Shown: piece by piece, positions 1 through 7,479 of the stretch
Position numbering within the stretch: position 1 is the first letter of the stretch
Layout: each line of letters begins with the position of its first letter
The notes under the pieces: model-generated
What the model saw: only the letters and a program-made list of their open reading frames with translations
The model's database searches: none
Told to the model about the DNA's origin: nothing
Translations under genes and position numbers: made by a program
NCBI GenBank assembly: GCA_964506075.1
Contig: CAZDKO010000015.1
Span: 1-17,516, forward strand
DNA length: 17,516 nucleotides
Origin: CAZDKO01 sp964506075 [NCBI: uncultured bacterium]
Lineage (GTDB): Bacteria > CAZDME01 > JAYEMH01
Reading direction: 5' to 3'

Positions 1-707
1 AGCTTAAAAACGGCTTTTTCCAAACCGTTATATAAATTTTCTTTCAGTAATTGAAGGTCACCCTTTTTTAAATTAAAAATCAACTGTTTTACTTCTCTGG
101 TTATATATTTAATATGCTTATGATTTTCCGGTTCAGCCTGCCGGTTAAGCTGAGAAAAGGTCTTATATACTTTTGCCGTAAATAACGGAAACCCCGGGAA
201 AAACAAGAGAAAACAAAAATTTTTTTTTATTTTTAACGCTTTAATCTTTTCTCCCCGGCCACTAGCCCAAGCCGTACCGCCTTTTATAAAAAAGGGAACA
301 TCACTGCCTAATTCCTGCGCCCAGGCAAGCAATTTTTTTTGACTCAGCTTAAGGCCCCATAACTTATTTAATCCTTTAAGTACGGCAGCCGCATCGCTGC
401 TTCCCCCGCCTAAGCCGGCCCCGACGGGAATATTCTTTTTTAATTCAATTAAAACTCCTCTTTTTATTTTTGTTTTCCGGAGGAAAAAATCAGCGGCCTG
501 ATAAACCAAATTTGCCGGGCCTTTAGGAATTTTAGAACTGCTGGATAAAACTTTAATCCCAGAATTTTGTTCTATAAGTTTAATTTCATCAAACAAACTT
601 ACTGTCTGCATTACGGTTTCAATCTGATGAAACCCGTCTTTCCTTTTTCCGAGCACGGCCAAATAAAGATTTATTTTAGCCGGAGCTTTAAGACATATCT
701 CCTTCAT
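1..707 (-). CDS. ispE: 4-diphosphocytidyl-2-C-methyl-D-erythritol kinase IspE, C-terminus cut by window edge
   Basis: IspE is a cytoplasmic GHMP-family kinase that phosphorylates the 2-hydroxyl of CDP-methylerythritol in the MEP isoprenoid pathway. I translated 235 residues in one open frame to the window edge; family members are usually about 280-300 residues, so the C-terminus is missing. Visible signatures are the N-terminal APAKINLYL with the conserved Lys (residue 11), the GHMP ATP-binding glycine-rich loop PVGAGLGGGSSDAA (about residues 94-107) and GSDVPFF (about 135-141) with the catalytic Asp. The ATG at 707 is chosen because APAKINL normally begins within the first 10-15 residues. 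There is no clear Shine-Dalgarno upstream; an AAGGAG lies inside the first codons. The TPR gene stops 5 nt upstream, so translational coupling is likely. The identification is firm. Confidence 0.95.
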   Translation of the reverse strand, partial: MKEICLKAPAKINLYLAVLGKRKDGFHQIETVMQTVSLFDEIKLIEQNSGIKVLSSSSKIPKGPANLVYQAADFFLRKTKIKRGVLIELKKNIPVGAGLGGGSSDAAAVLKGLNKLWGLKLSQKKLLAWAQELGSDVPFFIKGGTAWASGRGEKIKALKIKKNFCFLLFFPGFPLFTAKVYKTFSQLNRQAEPENHKHIKYITREVKQLIFNLKKGDLQLLKENLYNGLEKAVFK

Positions 708-712
708 AAAAA

Positions 713-2524
713 TTATTTTTTTAATTTCTTTAATTTATCCTGGACCGTTTTATTCTGGGGATCTAATCTTAAAGAATTTTTCCAGGCCTCTTCAGCTTCC
801 TTAAATTGATTTTTCTTATAGTACACATCCCCCAGATGTTCAAAAACAACCGGGTCTTCAAGTAAAGATACTGCCGTCTTCAGCTCTTTTAAAGCCAGGT
901 TATACATTTCTTTTTTATAATGTACCCAGGCCAAAGTATCAAGATACGCCCCATTTTCAGGTTCCATAGAGACAGCGTAATGAGCTAATTCAACAGCTTC
1001 GTCAAGATGAATACCCCTTTCGGCATACATATAAGCTAAATAATTGTAAGCCTCGGCAAATTTAGGGTTAAGTTTAATAGTTTCTTTAAATTCATATATG
1101 GATAAAGGTAAATCCCCCATCTGTTCATAAACAATACCCAGATAAAAATGAGCCATATAATCATCCGGAGAAACAGTAATCACCCTTCTGAGAAATTCTG
1201 CCGCTTCTTCCAATCTTTTTAGCTTTAATAAAGCTACACCTTGAATAAAATAAGCGGTTTTATCAATAAATTCTTTGCCTTTAAATAAATCTATAGCTTT
1301 CTGAAATTCATTCTGCTGCAGATAAAGGCTGGCCAGATTTAGATGCGTTTTTAAATCATCCGGCTTTTCTAAAATTACTTCTTCATAAATTTTAGCCGCC
1401 TCCGGAAACATTTTCATTTCTTCATAAAGATTAGCGACAACTAATTTAGCCGGAATGTTATTCGGCTCTATTTTAAGTATATTGTTAAAGATTTTAAGAG
1501 CCTCTTCATATTTTCCTATCTGGTAAAACAACATCCCGGTCATACTCAAGGTTTTTACGTCCCGGGGGGCTGAATCTAAGATGGTCTGGTAACGTTCTAC
1601 CACTTTGTCGTATTTTTTCAATTTGGTGTATACATTGGCCAGACGAAAATTTAAACTAATACTGTGCGGATTAGAGGTAAGCAGTTTTTCATAAATTTTA
1701 GCCGCTTCAATCCAATTTTCCTGAGCTTCATAGACGGCACCCAGATTAAAACTTATCTCTTTTTCATCAGGGAAAAGCACTTCGCCGCGCCGTAGTAAGT
1801 TTACGGCTTCTTCCCCTTTCCCGGCTAAACTTAAAATTCTACCCATCTCAATATAAACCCAGGGATTCTGCGGGTCTATCTTTAACAATATTTCGAGAAT
1901 CTCGACTGCTTCGGCATATCTCTTTTCCTGTACATAAAGACCGGCCAGAGCAAAATATGAATCCGGAGATTCCGGGTAAGATTCAATCACCTGTTTAAAA
2001 TGGTCTTCCGCCTCTTTCAGTCTCCCCTGGGCATAATAAAGAAGGGCCATGTATCTATGGGCAACAGGATTATCAGGTGAAATTTTAAAAAGGGTTTGAA
2101 ATTCACCTTCGGCCTGTCTTAACCTTCCTGACTTAAAGTAAACTATGCCTAAGGCCTGATGAATAGCGAAAGAATCAGGTTCTTCTTCTGCCGCCTGCTT
2201 GAATTGTTCAATTGCTTCTTCTATTTTACCCTGGCGTTCATAAAGTAGGCCGGTAGTATAATGAGCTAAAGTTGTAGAATCCCAGTTTTTTGCCTCATCA
2301 GACGGCTCTATTAAAGAGGGCCCGCTTCCTTCTTTCTGGCTTGAAGATGATTCATTTTTCGCCAGGTCTGTATTTAAAGGTTTTTCAGGGGATAACCTTT
2401 GAGAGGATGGCGTCTTTTTCAACTCTTTTGTAGATACAGTAGCACAGCCTGCTAAAACTGCAAAAAAAACAAAAACCAGCCAAAAATTCAAAATTTTCAA
2501 TAATCTACCTTTAAACATTAGCAT
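713..2524 (-). CDS. TPR-repeat lipoprotein, about 15 TPR units
   Basis: This 603-residue protein has a lipoprotein signal: basic start, hydrophobic segment (about residues 11-25) and lipobox L24-A25-G26-C27. Ala follows the Cys, so there is no Asp +2 inner-membrane retention signal. A Ser/Lys/Glu-rich linker (about 30-80) follows. From about residue 86 to the end there are roughly 15 tetratricopeptide repeats with the usual spacing (for example GLLYERQGKIEEAIEQF and LGDVYYKKNQFKEAEEAW). TPR arrays are protein-protein scaffolds; the partner is unknown, and a role in envelope assembly is only inference. The ATG at 2524 has AAAGG 6 nt upstream. A second in-frame ATG two codons later (MLM) is an alternative. 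It starts 14 nt after the small basic protein gene and ends 5 nt before ispE, indicating one operon. Confidence 0.92.
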   Translation of the reverse strand: MLMFKGRLLKILNFWLVFVFFAVLAGCATVSTKELKKTPSSQRLSPEKPLNTDLAKNESSSSQKEGSGPSLIEPSDEAKNWDSTTLAHYTTGLLYERQGKIEEAIEQFKQAAEEEPDSFAIHQALGIVYFKSGRLRQAEGEFQTLFKISPDNPVAHRYMALLYYAQGRLKEAEDHFKQVIESYPESPDSYFALAGLYVQEKRYAEAVEILEILLKIDPQNPWVYIEMGRILSLAGKGEEAVNLLRRGEVLFPDEKEISFNLGAVYEAQENWIEAAKIYEKLLTSNPHSISLNFRLANVYTKLKKYDKVVERYQTILDSAPRDVKTLSMTGMLFYQIGKYEEALKIFNNILKIEPNNIPAKLVVANLYEEMKMFPEAAKIYEEVILEKPDDLKTHLNLASLYLQQNEFQKAIDLFKGKEFIDKTAYFIQGVALLKLKRLEEAAEFLRRVITVSPDDYMAHFYLGIVYEQMGDLPLSIYEFKETIKLNPKFAEAYNYLAYMYAERGIHLDEAVELAHYAVSMEPENGAYLDTLAWVHYKKEMYNLALKELKTAVSLLEDPVVFEHLGDVYYKKNQFKEAEEAWKNSLRLDPQNKTVQDKLKKLKK

Positions 2525-2538
2525 TGGAAACCTTTATT

Positions 2539-2634
2539 TTATCTTTTCTTTTTCTTGTGACGGTCTCTTCTCAATCTTTTTTTTCTTTTATGTTTTGAAA
2601 TCTTACTTTTTTTCCTCTTTTTTCCGCAAGGCAT
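2539..2634 (-). CDS. 31-residue highly basic AURKAIP1/COX24-domain-like small protein
   Basis: I found this by reading the minus strand just upstream of the TPR gene. It encodes 31 residues, MPCGKKRKKSKISKHKRKKR followed by LRRDRHKKKKR, with about two thirds Lys or Arg. The pattern (KRKK, three residues, KHKRKKRLRR, RHKKK) matches my memory of small bacterial proteins annotated as AURKAIP1/COX24 domain-containing. These relate to mitochondrial mS38 and actinobacterial bS22, short rRNA-binding peptides of the small ribosomal subunit. A ribosomal role is therefore inferred from family resemblance, not shown. The ATG is supported by the best ribosome-binding site in the window, AAAGGAGGTGA, with GGAGG ending 8 nt upstream. 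The TPR gene begins 14 nt downstream. Such short genes are usually missed by automated annotation. Confidence 0.8.
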   Translation of the reverse strand: MPCGKKRKKSKISKHKRKKRLRRDRHKKKKR

Positions 2635-2637
2635 CGG

Positions 2638-2650
2638 TCTCACCTCCTTT
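2638..2650 (-). promoter_or_regulatory. Strong Shine-Dalgarno of the 31-residue basic protein
   Basis: The minus strand reads AAAGGAGGTGAGA here, a full-length anti-16S match, with GGAGG spaced 8 nt from the ATG at 2634. It decides both the start and the reality of this very short gene. Most other genes in the window have weak or no such sites. Confidence 0.8.
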
Positions 2651-2654
2651 TTCA

Positions 2655-2820
2655 GAATTAAGCATTAAGGAGTAAGTGGTAAGTATTAAGAAGTAAGTAT
2701 TCAAAATTAATAAATACCATAAAAATACTTACTTAATTCTTACTCCTGTAAGAAACTTAATCCTTAGAGCGAACGCAGTGAGCGTCCCTGTCTGCCGACA
2801 GGCAGGTTAATCCTTAATTC
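2655..2820. repeat. Heptamer repeat mosaic, copy A (hisG / small basic protein gap)
   Basis: Six consecutive 7-bp units of the form GNNNTAA run from 2655 to 2696 (GAATTAA, GCATTAA, GGAGTAA, GTGGTAA, GTATTAA, GAAGTAA). The same unit then appears inverted as TTANNNC at 2733-2746, 2757-2770 and 2807-2820. Between the inverted units lie three other modules: CCTGTAAGAAACTTAATCC (2745-2763), a GC-richer core GAGCGAACGCAGTGAGCGTC (about 2767-2786) and the quasi-palindrome CCTGTCTGCCGACAGGCAGG (2787-2806). The transcript of either strand should fold back on itself. It fills almost the whole gap between hisG and the small basic protein gene. I see no convincing separate promoter in it. Confidence 0.85.
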
Positions 2821-2823
2821 TAT

Positions 2824-3708
2824 CTAATAAATCACCTTATTTAGCGAATATTCGATAATCCCTTCGGCACCGAGTCTTTTTAATTCAGGGATTAAACGGC
2901 GAACTTCAGCTTCATCGGTGACTGTCTCTAAAGCATACCACCCTTTCTCACTCAGATTAGAAACTGTTGGCTTGTGCAGGGCGGAAAGTACCGAAAGAAT
3001 CTTATCCAATGATTTAGCCGGAACATTCATTTTCAAACCGACCTTTTCCTCGGCAACAAGGGCTCCTTTGAAAAGTAAAGATAAATTTTCAATCTTCTGT
3101 TTTTTCCAATTATCTTTCCATGCTTTTCGGTTAGCGATAAATTTAGTTGTCGATTCCAGGATTACCTCCACCACTCTTAAATTATGCGCCGCCAGACTTT
3201 GTCCTGTTTCGGTTAATTCAACAATGGCATCTACTAATTCGGGGGCCTTCATTTCAGTCGCTCCCCAGGAGAATTCTACTTCAGCCTTAACGCCTTTTTT
3301 ACTCAGAAATTCCCTGGTAACATTAACCAGTTCTGTAGCTACCCTTTTGCCATTTATATCTTTAACTTTTTGAATTGAAGAATCTTCAGGAACGGCTAAA
3401 ACCCATTTCACCGGTTTTAGCCCCTGTTTAGCATAAATTAAATCGGCCACTTCCAGCACCTCTGCTTTGCTGTCCAGAATCCAATCCTTACCGGTTATCC
3501 CGGCATCTATAACACCCTCATTAACGTATCGGGGGATTTCCTGCGCCCTGATAAGCAAAGCTTCAATTTCTTCATCATCAATAGAAGGAAAATACGAACG
3601 GTGATTAACCGAAACGGTAAAACCGGCTTTTTTTAACAGTTTAAAGGTGGCTTCCTGTAAACTTCCTTTAGGTAATCCTAATTTAAGCAATGGTTTTTCT
3701 TTTTTCAT
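2824..3708 (-). CDS. hisG: ATP phosphoribosyltransferase, long form (HisG_L)
   Basis: HisG condenses ATP with PRPP to give N1-(5-phosphoribosyl)-ATP, the first and feedback-controlled step of histidine synthesis, in the cytoplasm. At 294 residues it is the long form, which works without HisZ. Visible signatures are GLPKGSL near the N-terminus (residues 11-17), DAGITGKDW (about 68-76), and the PRPP-binding loop around [15 protein letters not shown] (about 158-172), where the usual Thr of the signature is Ser. The C-terminal ACT-like regulatory domain spans about 221-294 ([24 protein letters not shown] onward). The start follows the HTH gene by 6 nt; a GGAGG sits 15 nt upstream, farther than ideal, so coupling may help. 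No other his gene is present here. The repeat mosaic begins just after its stop. Confidence 0.95.
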   Translation of the reverse strand: MKKEKPLLKLGLPKGSLQEATFKLLKKAGFTVSVNHRSYFPSIDDEEIEALLIRAQEIPRYVNEGVIDAGITGKDWILDSKAEVLEVADLIYAKQGLKPVKWVLAVPEDSSIQKVKDINGKRVATELVNVTREFLSKKGVKAEVEFSWGATEMKAPELVDAIVELTETGQSLAAHNLRVVEVILESTTKFIANRKAWKDNWKKQKIENLSLLFKGALVAEEKVGLKMNVPAKSLDKILSVLSALHKPTVSNLSEKGWYALETVTDEAEVRRLIPELKRLGAEGIIEYSLNKVIY

Positions 3709-3714
3709 ATCAAA

Positions 3715-4332
3715 TTATTTATTCCTCCATCCAGAGTATAAACCGCCATTCTGCTGCATATTGCGGATAAAAATTTTGCGGCCGAATTCTTTGAATTTAT
3801 GTTCTGTCCGACCAAAAATCTCCTCAATTTCCCCGTTTTCCAGAGAAAACTTACTTAATAAGACCTTTTTAAAGTGCTGTTTTAATTTATTAGCGGCGAT
3901 ATGCGGATTTTCGTTTTTAAAATCCTTGAAATCTAAAATCAAAAGGTCTCCCAGTTTGTATTTTTGTTCCTGTGTATCTATAAGAAAATTAAGCTCTTGA
4001 GTAAATTTTAACGCCTCTTCAAAAGAATTCTTTGGAACAGGAGTTCCCTTATCTTCTTTCAAACCTTCCTTTTTAATCTCGGAAGGTATCTCTTCTTTTT
4101 CCTTTAAAGGCTGTGCCGGTTTTTTATTCTGGTTTGCAGCCGTCTTTTTAACGTATGGAGTAGCCTTTATTAAATTACTTATATCATCTTTCAGAAAACG
4201 TAAACTTCCTCCTATTTTATAAGCTGTTAGTTTGCCGCTTTTAAGAAGATTATAAATCTGGCTCCGGCTTATTTTAAGAATCTTTTCTACTTCTTTTCTG
4301 GTAAGTAATTCCTGAATTTTTATATCAGACAT
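3715..4332 (-). CDS. Excisionase/MerR-type helix-turn-helix protein with unknown C-terminal domain
   Basis: Of its 205 residues, about 9-56 form an excisionase-family winged HTH: LTRKEVEKILKISRSQIYNLLKSGKL followed by the wing AYKIGGSLRFLKDDI. This domain binds DNA in phage excisionases and many small regulators. A Lys/Pro/Glu-rich linker (about 62-100) leads to a C-terminal region (about 103-205) that I do not recognise. That region contains FEEALKFTQELNFLID, a hydrophobic KLGDLLILDFKDF segment and an Arg/Lys-rich end finishing GGLYSGWRNK. It sits 6 nt before hisG and 30 nt after the RND stop, so it is co-transcribed with hisG and perhaps with the pumps. No integrase or phage gene is near, so a transcriptional regulator is likelier than a true excisionase. 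I see no clear Shine-Dalgarno. Confidence 0.85.
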   Translation of the reverse strand: MSDIKIQELLTRKEVEKILKISRSQIYNLLKSGKLTAYKIGGSLRFLKDDISNLIKATPYVKKTAANQNKKPAQPLKEKEEIPSEIKKEGLKEDKGTPVPKNSFEEALKFTQELNFLIDTQEQKYKLGDLLILDFKDFKNENPHIAANKLKQHFKKVLLSKFSLENGEIEEIFGRTEHKFKEFGRKIFIRNMQQNGGLYSGWRNK

Positions 4333-4344
4333 CTATTAGTTCAT

Positions 4345-4365
4345 TAATATAATAATATTATATTA
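4345..4365. repeat. AT-only inverted repeat between RND stop and HTH start
   Basis: Nine-bp perfect arms (TAATATAAT and ATTATATTA) with a 3-nt loop, covering the stop codon of the RND gene. It lacks GC in the stem and a T-run, so it is unlikely to be a terminator. It lies just downstream of a predicted promoter, where an operator could be. Confidence 0.5.
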
Positions 4366-7300
4366 GGGGATGTTAACAATTTTACTCTTCTTTGTCAAGA
4401 TTTTTCCCATTAATTTTGTGAATCTAGCTCTTAAATTAATCACCAAATCATCAAAAATCAAATAAAAACTGGGAATAAACAGTAAAGTAAGCACTGTTGA
4501 AACTAAAAGCCCTCCTATGACCGTAATGGCCAGAGGTGACCAGAGTCCCGCCGCCTCGCTGCGGTCCATAGCCATAGGCATAAGTCCGATAATAGTGGTT
4601 AAGCTGGTAATCATAATCGGACGAAGACGGTCCTGCCCGGAGGTAATAACGGCTTTTATTCTTTCCATTCCTTTAGCCCTTAATTCATTAACGTGGTCCA
4701 GAAATATGATAGCGTTATTGACGGCGATACCAGCCAGCATAATTAAACCGATTAATACAGAAACACTTTTTAAAGTGCCGGTTAAAATTAAAAATAATAC
4801 CACCCCAATTAAAGCTAAAGGCAAAGTAGTCATAATCAAGATTGGCTGCCAGACACTTTCAAAAAAAGCCGCCAGAACCATATAAATTAAAATTACGGTA
4901 ATAACAATAACCGAGAAAAGCTGCTGTTGATTTTCCTGCATTTCTTCATATCCCCCGCCTATTTTATAATGATAGTTTTGAGGCAGTTCCAGGGGTTTAA
5001 GCGCCCCCAGAATCAATTCTACCGCTTTTCCCATAGGAAGGCCGGATACAGTGGCCGTGACCTGGATCATCCGCCTTTTATCTTTACGCCAGATTTCGCT
5101 GGGACCATAAGCAGAAGAAAATTTTGCCATCTGTTTCAGATAAATCGGGTTTCCGTCAGGATTAATTAAAGTTAAACGGGTTAAGTCTTCATAAGAATCA
5201 CGGTCTTCCTTTTGCAGACGAACAATACTTTCCACTTCTTCACCTTTGGTATGATAACGGGTCGGAACCAAACCCCTTAATTGAGCGTGTAAAGTTTCTG
5301 CTATTTCTTTAACTGAAAATCCCCAGAGAACGGCTTTTTCCCGCTCTATAAAAACGTTGATTTCGGGCCGGGGAGCCCGCATGCGGATACGAATATCAGT
5401 CAGCCCCCTTATTCCGGATATCTTCTGGGAAATATAAGCCGCAATCTTTTTTAACTGTTCATAATCATAGCCATAAATATCAACAGTCACCTCTTTTACG
5501 GCCATTCTTTCCGGCTCCTTAAAATAGATAAAAGCCTCTTCTATACTCTGGACGTTTTTCCGTAAGATATCTATAATTTCTTTGGTGGAACGCCTTCTTT
5601 TCCATACCGGTTGTAATTCCACGTTAATACGGGGTGACCACGGTTTCACCCGCGAGGTCACCATCTTTACTTCAGGAAATTCCAAAAGCATTTCTTCAAC
5701 TTTTCTTACTACCTCGTCGGATTTTTCCAGTCTGGCCCCGGTAGGCATTTCTATAAAAACAGTAAATTCCTTTTCTTCCGCCCCTCCCCAGAGTTCTGTT
5801 CCCCGTTTGACAAAGATAAATGCAGAGATTAAAAATAAAATCAAGGCGAAACAAAGAAACAAAAATCGGAATCGGAGAGTAAAAGTCAATAAATGGCGGT
5901 ACCAGTCCTTTATCTTATTAGAGCCGGGGGAGAAAGACTCCGCCCAGAGTTCATTAGAATTACTGTTTCCTGAAGACGGTAGTTCCACTTTGTCTGTAGC
6001 CATTTTAACCCGGCCGCAAAGCATAGGAACTAAAGTTAGAGCCACAAAGAGAGAAGCAAGCAAAGAAAAAACAATGGTAATTCCAAAACTACTGTAAAGC
6101 AGACGCGTCCTTTTATTAGCGATAAGCAGAAACGGAACTATGACTACCACGGTAGTAAGAGTGGAAGCGATTATAGCGGTAGATACTTCTTCAGCTCCGA
6201 GGATGGCCGCTGATTTTTTCTCTATCCCTCTTTCTCTTTTCTGGAAAACATTTTCCAGAACTACGGTGGAAGCGTCAACAACCATTCCCACCCCCAAAGC
6301 TAAACCGCTTAAAGTCATAATATTAAGGCTTAACCCGGCTAAATACATAAAGACAAAAGTAACCATGACACAACAGGGAATAGATAAAGCGATAATTGAA
6401 GTAGCCCGTAAATCTCTTAAAAAAATTAAAAGGATAAAAATAGCTAAAATACCGCCAAAAAGCAGAGAAACTTTTACGGTCTTAACTGAAGAGTGGATAA
6501 ATTCCCCCTGGTTAAAAACAGTTATTAATTTTAAATCCTTGCCAAGTTGAGGCATAACTGCTTTTAATTCTTTACTGATGTCTTCGGTAACTCTTATGGT
6601 GTTGGCCGTGCTCTCTTTTTGAATGTAAATAGTAACGGAAGAAGCAAAATTAGTTCTGGAGAAACCGGTGGGTTCAAGGTAGTAATCTTTGACGCTGGCA
6701 ATATCTTTAAGCCGCACTATGGCCCCGGTGTCCGGGTTGGCAACAATACTTAAATTCTCTATGTCTTTCAGAGATTTAAATTGGCCGCTTATCCGGATTA
6801 AATATTTATCCTTCACCCGCTCAATGTTTCCGACCAGAAGATTCATATTATTCGTATTAATAAGCCCTACGACTCTCTTAATGGGAATCCCCTGGGCTTG
6901 AAGTTCGGTTTGAGATACTTCAATTAATATCTTTCGTTCCCGGCCGCCGACTATTTCAATATTAGCTACTCCATTAATTCTTTTTATTTTCGGTCTGACG
7001 GTTTCATCAACAATCTGACGGATAATTTCAGGGCTATAACTGGAGACCACGGAAAATATCATTACCGGCATATCCGCGTAATTATATCTGGCAATGACCG
7101 GCTTTTCTATTTCCGGAGGAAGTTTATTTTTTATGCGGTTGAATTTCTCTCTTACTTCAAGAGCGGCGAAATCCATATTAGTACCGGGGTCAAAACTAAT
7201 TTCAACCGTAGCCGAACCCTCTTCACATAACGATTCAATCTTCTGTAGATGGCTCAGGTCTCCCATGGCCTCTTCTATCGGTTTTACGACCATATTTTCT

Positions 7301-7479
7301 ACCTCTTCGGGAGGCATACCTCCCCTGATAGAAACATAGACAGTAACCGTAGAAAATCCGACGTTAGGCATAAGTTCCATGGGAAGGCGGGTAAGAGCTA
7401 CCCAACCAATGAGAACCATTCCGAGAGTAATCATTGAAATGGTAACCGGACGGTCGTTAGCGAAACGAGCTAAACTCAT
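4363..7479 (-). CDS. RND efflux transporter permease subunit (second pump)
   Basis: This 1038-residue inner-membrane proton-driven pump of the AcrB/HAE-type RND superfamily has the expected architecture: TM1 near the N-terminus, a periplasmic porter loop (about 32-335), TM2-TM6 (about 336-490), a second periplasmic loop (about 555-860) and TM8-TM12. The TM4 relay reads GLALGVGMVVDAS, so Asp402 is kept but the second Asp of AcrB is Ala403. TM10 reads GIAVNNAIIFLD, with Asn where AcrB has Lys940. RLRPIMITSLTT (from about 951) keeps the conserved Arg and Thr. Its ATG overlaps the stop of the preceding pump by 4 nt (ATGA), so the two are translationally coupled and likely made in equal amounts. 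Substrate unknown; drugs or amphiphiles are likelier than metals, since the heavy-metal (CzcA) Asp/Glu TM4 motif is absent. Confidence 0.95.
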   Translation of the reverse strand: MSLARFANDRPVTISMITLGMVLIGWVALTRLPMELMPNVGFSTVTVYVSIRGGMPPEEVENMVVKPIEEAMGDLSHLQKIESLCEEGSATVEISFDPGTNMDFAALEVREKFNRIKNKLPPEIEKPVIARYNYADMPVMIFSVVSSYSPEIIRQIVDETVRPKIKRINGVANIEIVGGRERKILIEVSQTELQAQGIPIKRVVGLINTNNMNLLVGNIERVKDKYLIRISGQFKSLKDIENLSIVANPDTGAIVRLKDIASVKDYYLEPTGFSRTNFASSVTIYIQKESTANTIRVTEDISKELKAVMPQLGKDLKLITVFNQGEFIHSSVKTVKVSLLFGGILAIFILLIFLRDLRATSIIALSIPCCVMVTFVFMYLAGLSLNIMTLSGLALGVGMVVDASTVVLENVFQKRERGIEKKSAAILGAEEVSTAIIASTLTTVVVIVPFLLIANKRTRLLYSSFGITIVFSLLASLFVALTLVPMLCGRVKMATDKVELPSSGNSNSNELWAESFSPGSNKIKDWYRHLLTFTLRFRFLFLCFALILFLISAFIFVKRGTELWGGAEEKEFTVFIEMPTGARLEKSDEVVRKVEEMLLEFPEVKMVTSRVKPWSPRINVELQPVWKRRRSTKEIIDILRKNVQSIEEAFIYFKEPERMAVKEVTVDIYGYDYEQLKKIAAYISQKISGIRGLTDIRIRMRAPRPEINVFIEREKAVLWGFSVKEIAETLHAQLRGLVPTRYHTKGEEVESIVRLQKEDRDSYEDLTRLTLINPDGNPIYLKQMAKFSSAYGPSEIWRKDKRRMIQVTATVSGLPMGKAVELILGALKPLELPQNYHYKIGGGYEEMQENQQQLFSVIVITVILIYMVLAAFFESVWQPILIMTTLPLALIGVVLFLILTGTLKSVSVLIGLIMLAGIAVNNAIIFLDHVNELRAKGMERIKAVITSGQDRLRPIMITSLTTIIGLMPMAMDRSEAAGLWSPLAITVIGGLLVSTVLTLLFIPSFYLIFDDLVINLRARFTKLMGKILTKKSKIVNIP
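4370..4398 (-). promoter_or_regulatory. Predicted sigma70-type promoter for HTH-hisG
   Basis: On the minus strand a perfect -35 TTGACA (4393-4398) is followed after 17 bp by TAACAT (4370-4375), a 4/6 match to the -10 consensus. It lies inside the last codons of the RND gene and would start transcription near 4363, about 30 nt before the HTH ATG. It would let hisG be expressed independently of the efflux operon. This is prediction by inspection only. Confidence 0.45.

Noticed and set aside
2787-2806. Quasi-palindrome CCTGTCTGCCGACAGGCAGG as the hisG terminator
   Set aside because: On the minus strand it is followed by a GC-containing core, not a T-run. It reads better as a module of the repeat mosaic.
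2918-3373. Plus-strand ORF of 151 codons opposite hisG
   Set aside because: It lies entirely over a firmly identified gene, has low-complexity antisense-type composition and no recognisable domain. All other plus-strand ORFs in the window are shadows of the same kind.
3715-4332. Phage or integrative element excisionase
   Set aside because: Only the DNA-binding fold is shared. There is no integrase, no att-like duplication and no phage gene nearby, and the protein carries a long extra domain.
4345-4365. Inverted repeat after the RND stop as a rho-independent terminator
   Set aside because: The stem has no G or C and no T-run follows, so it would be too weak. It is kept only as a possible operator.
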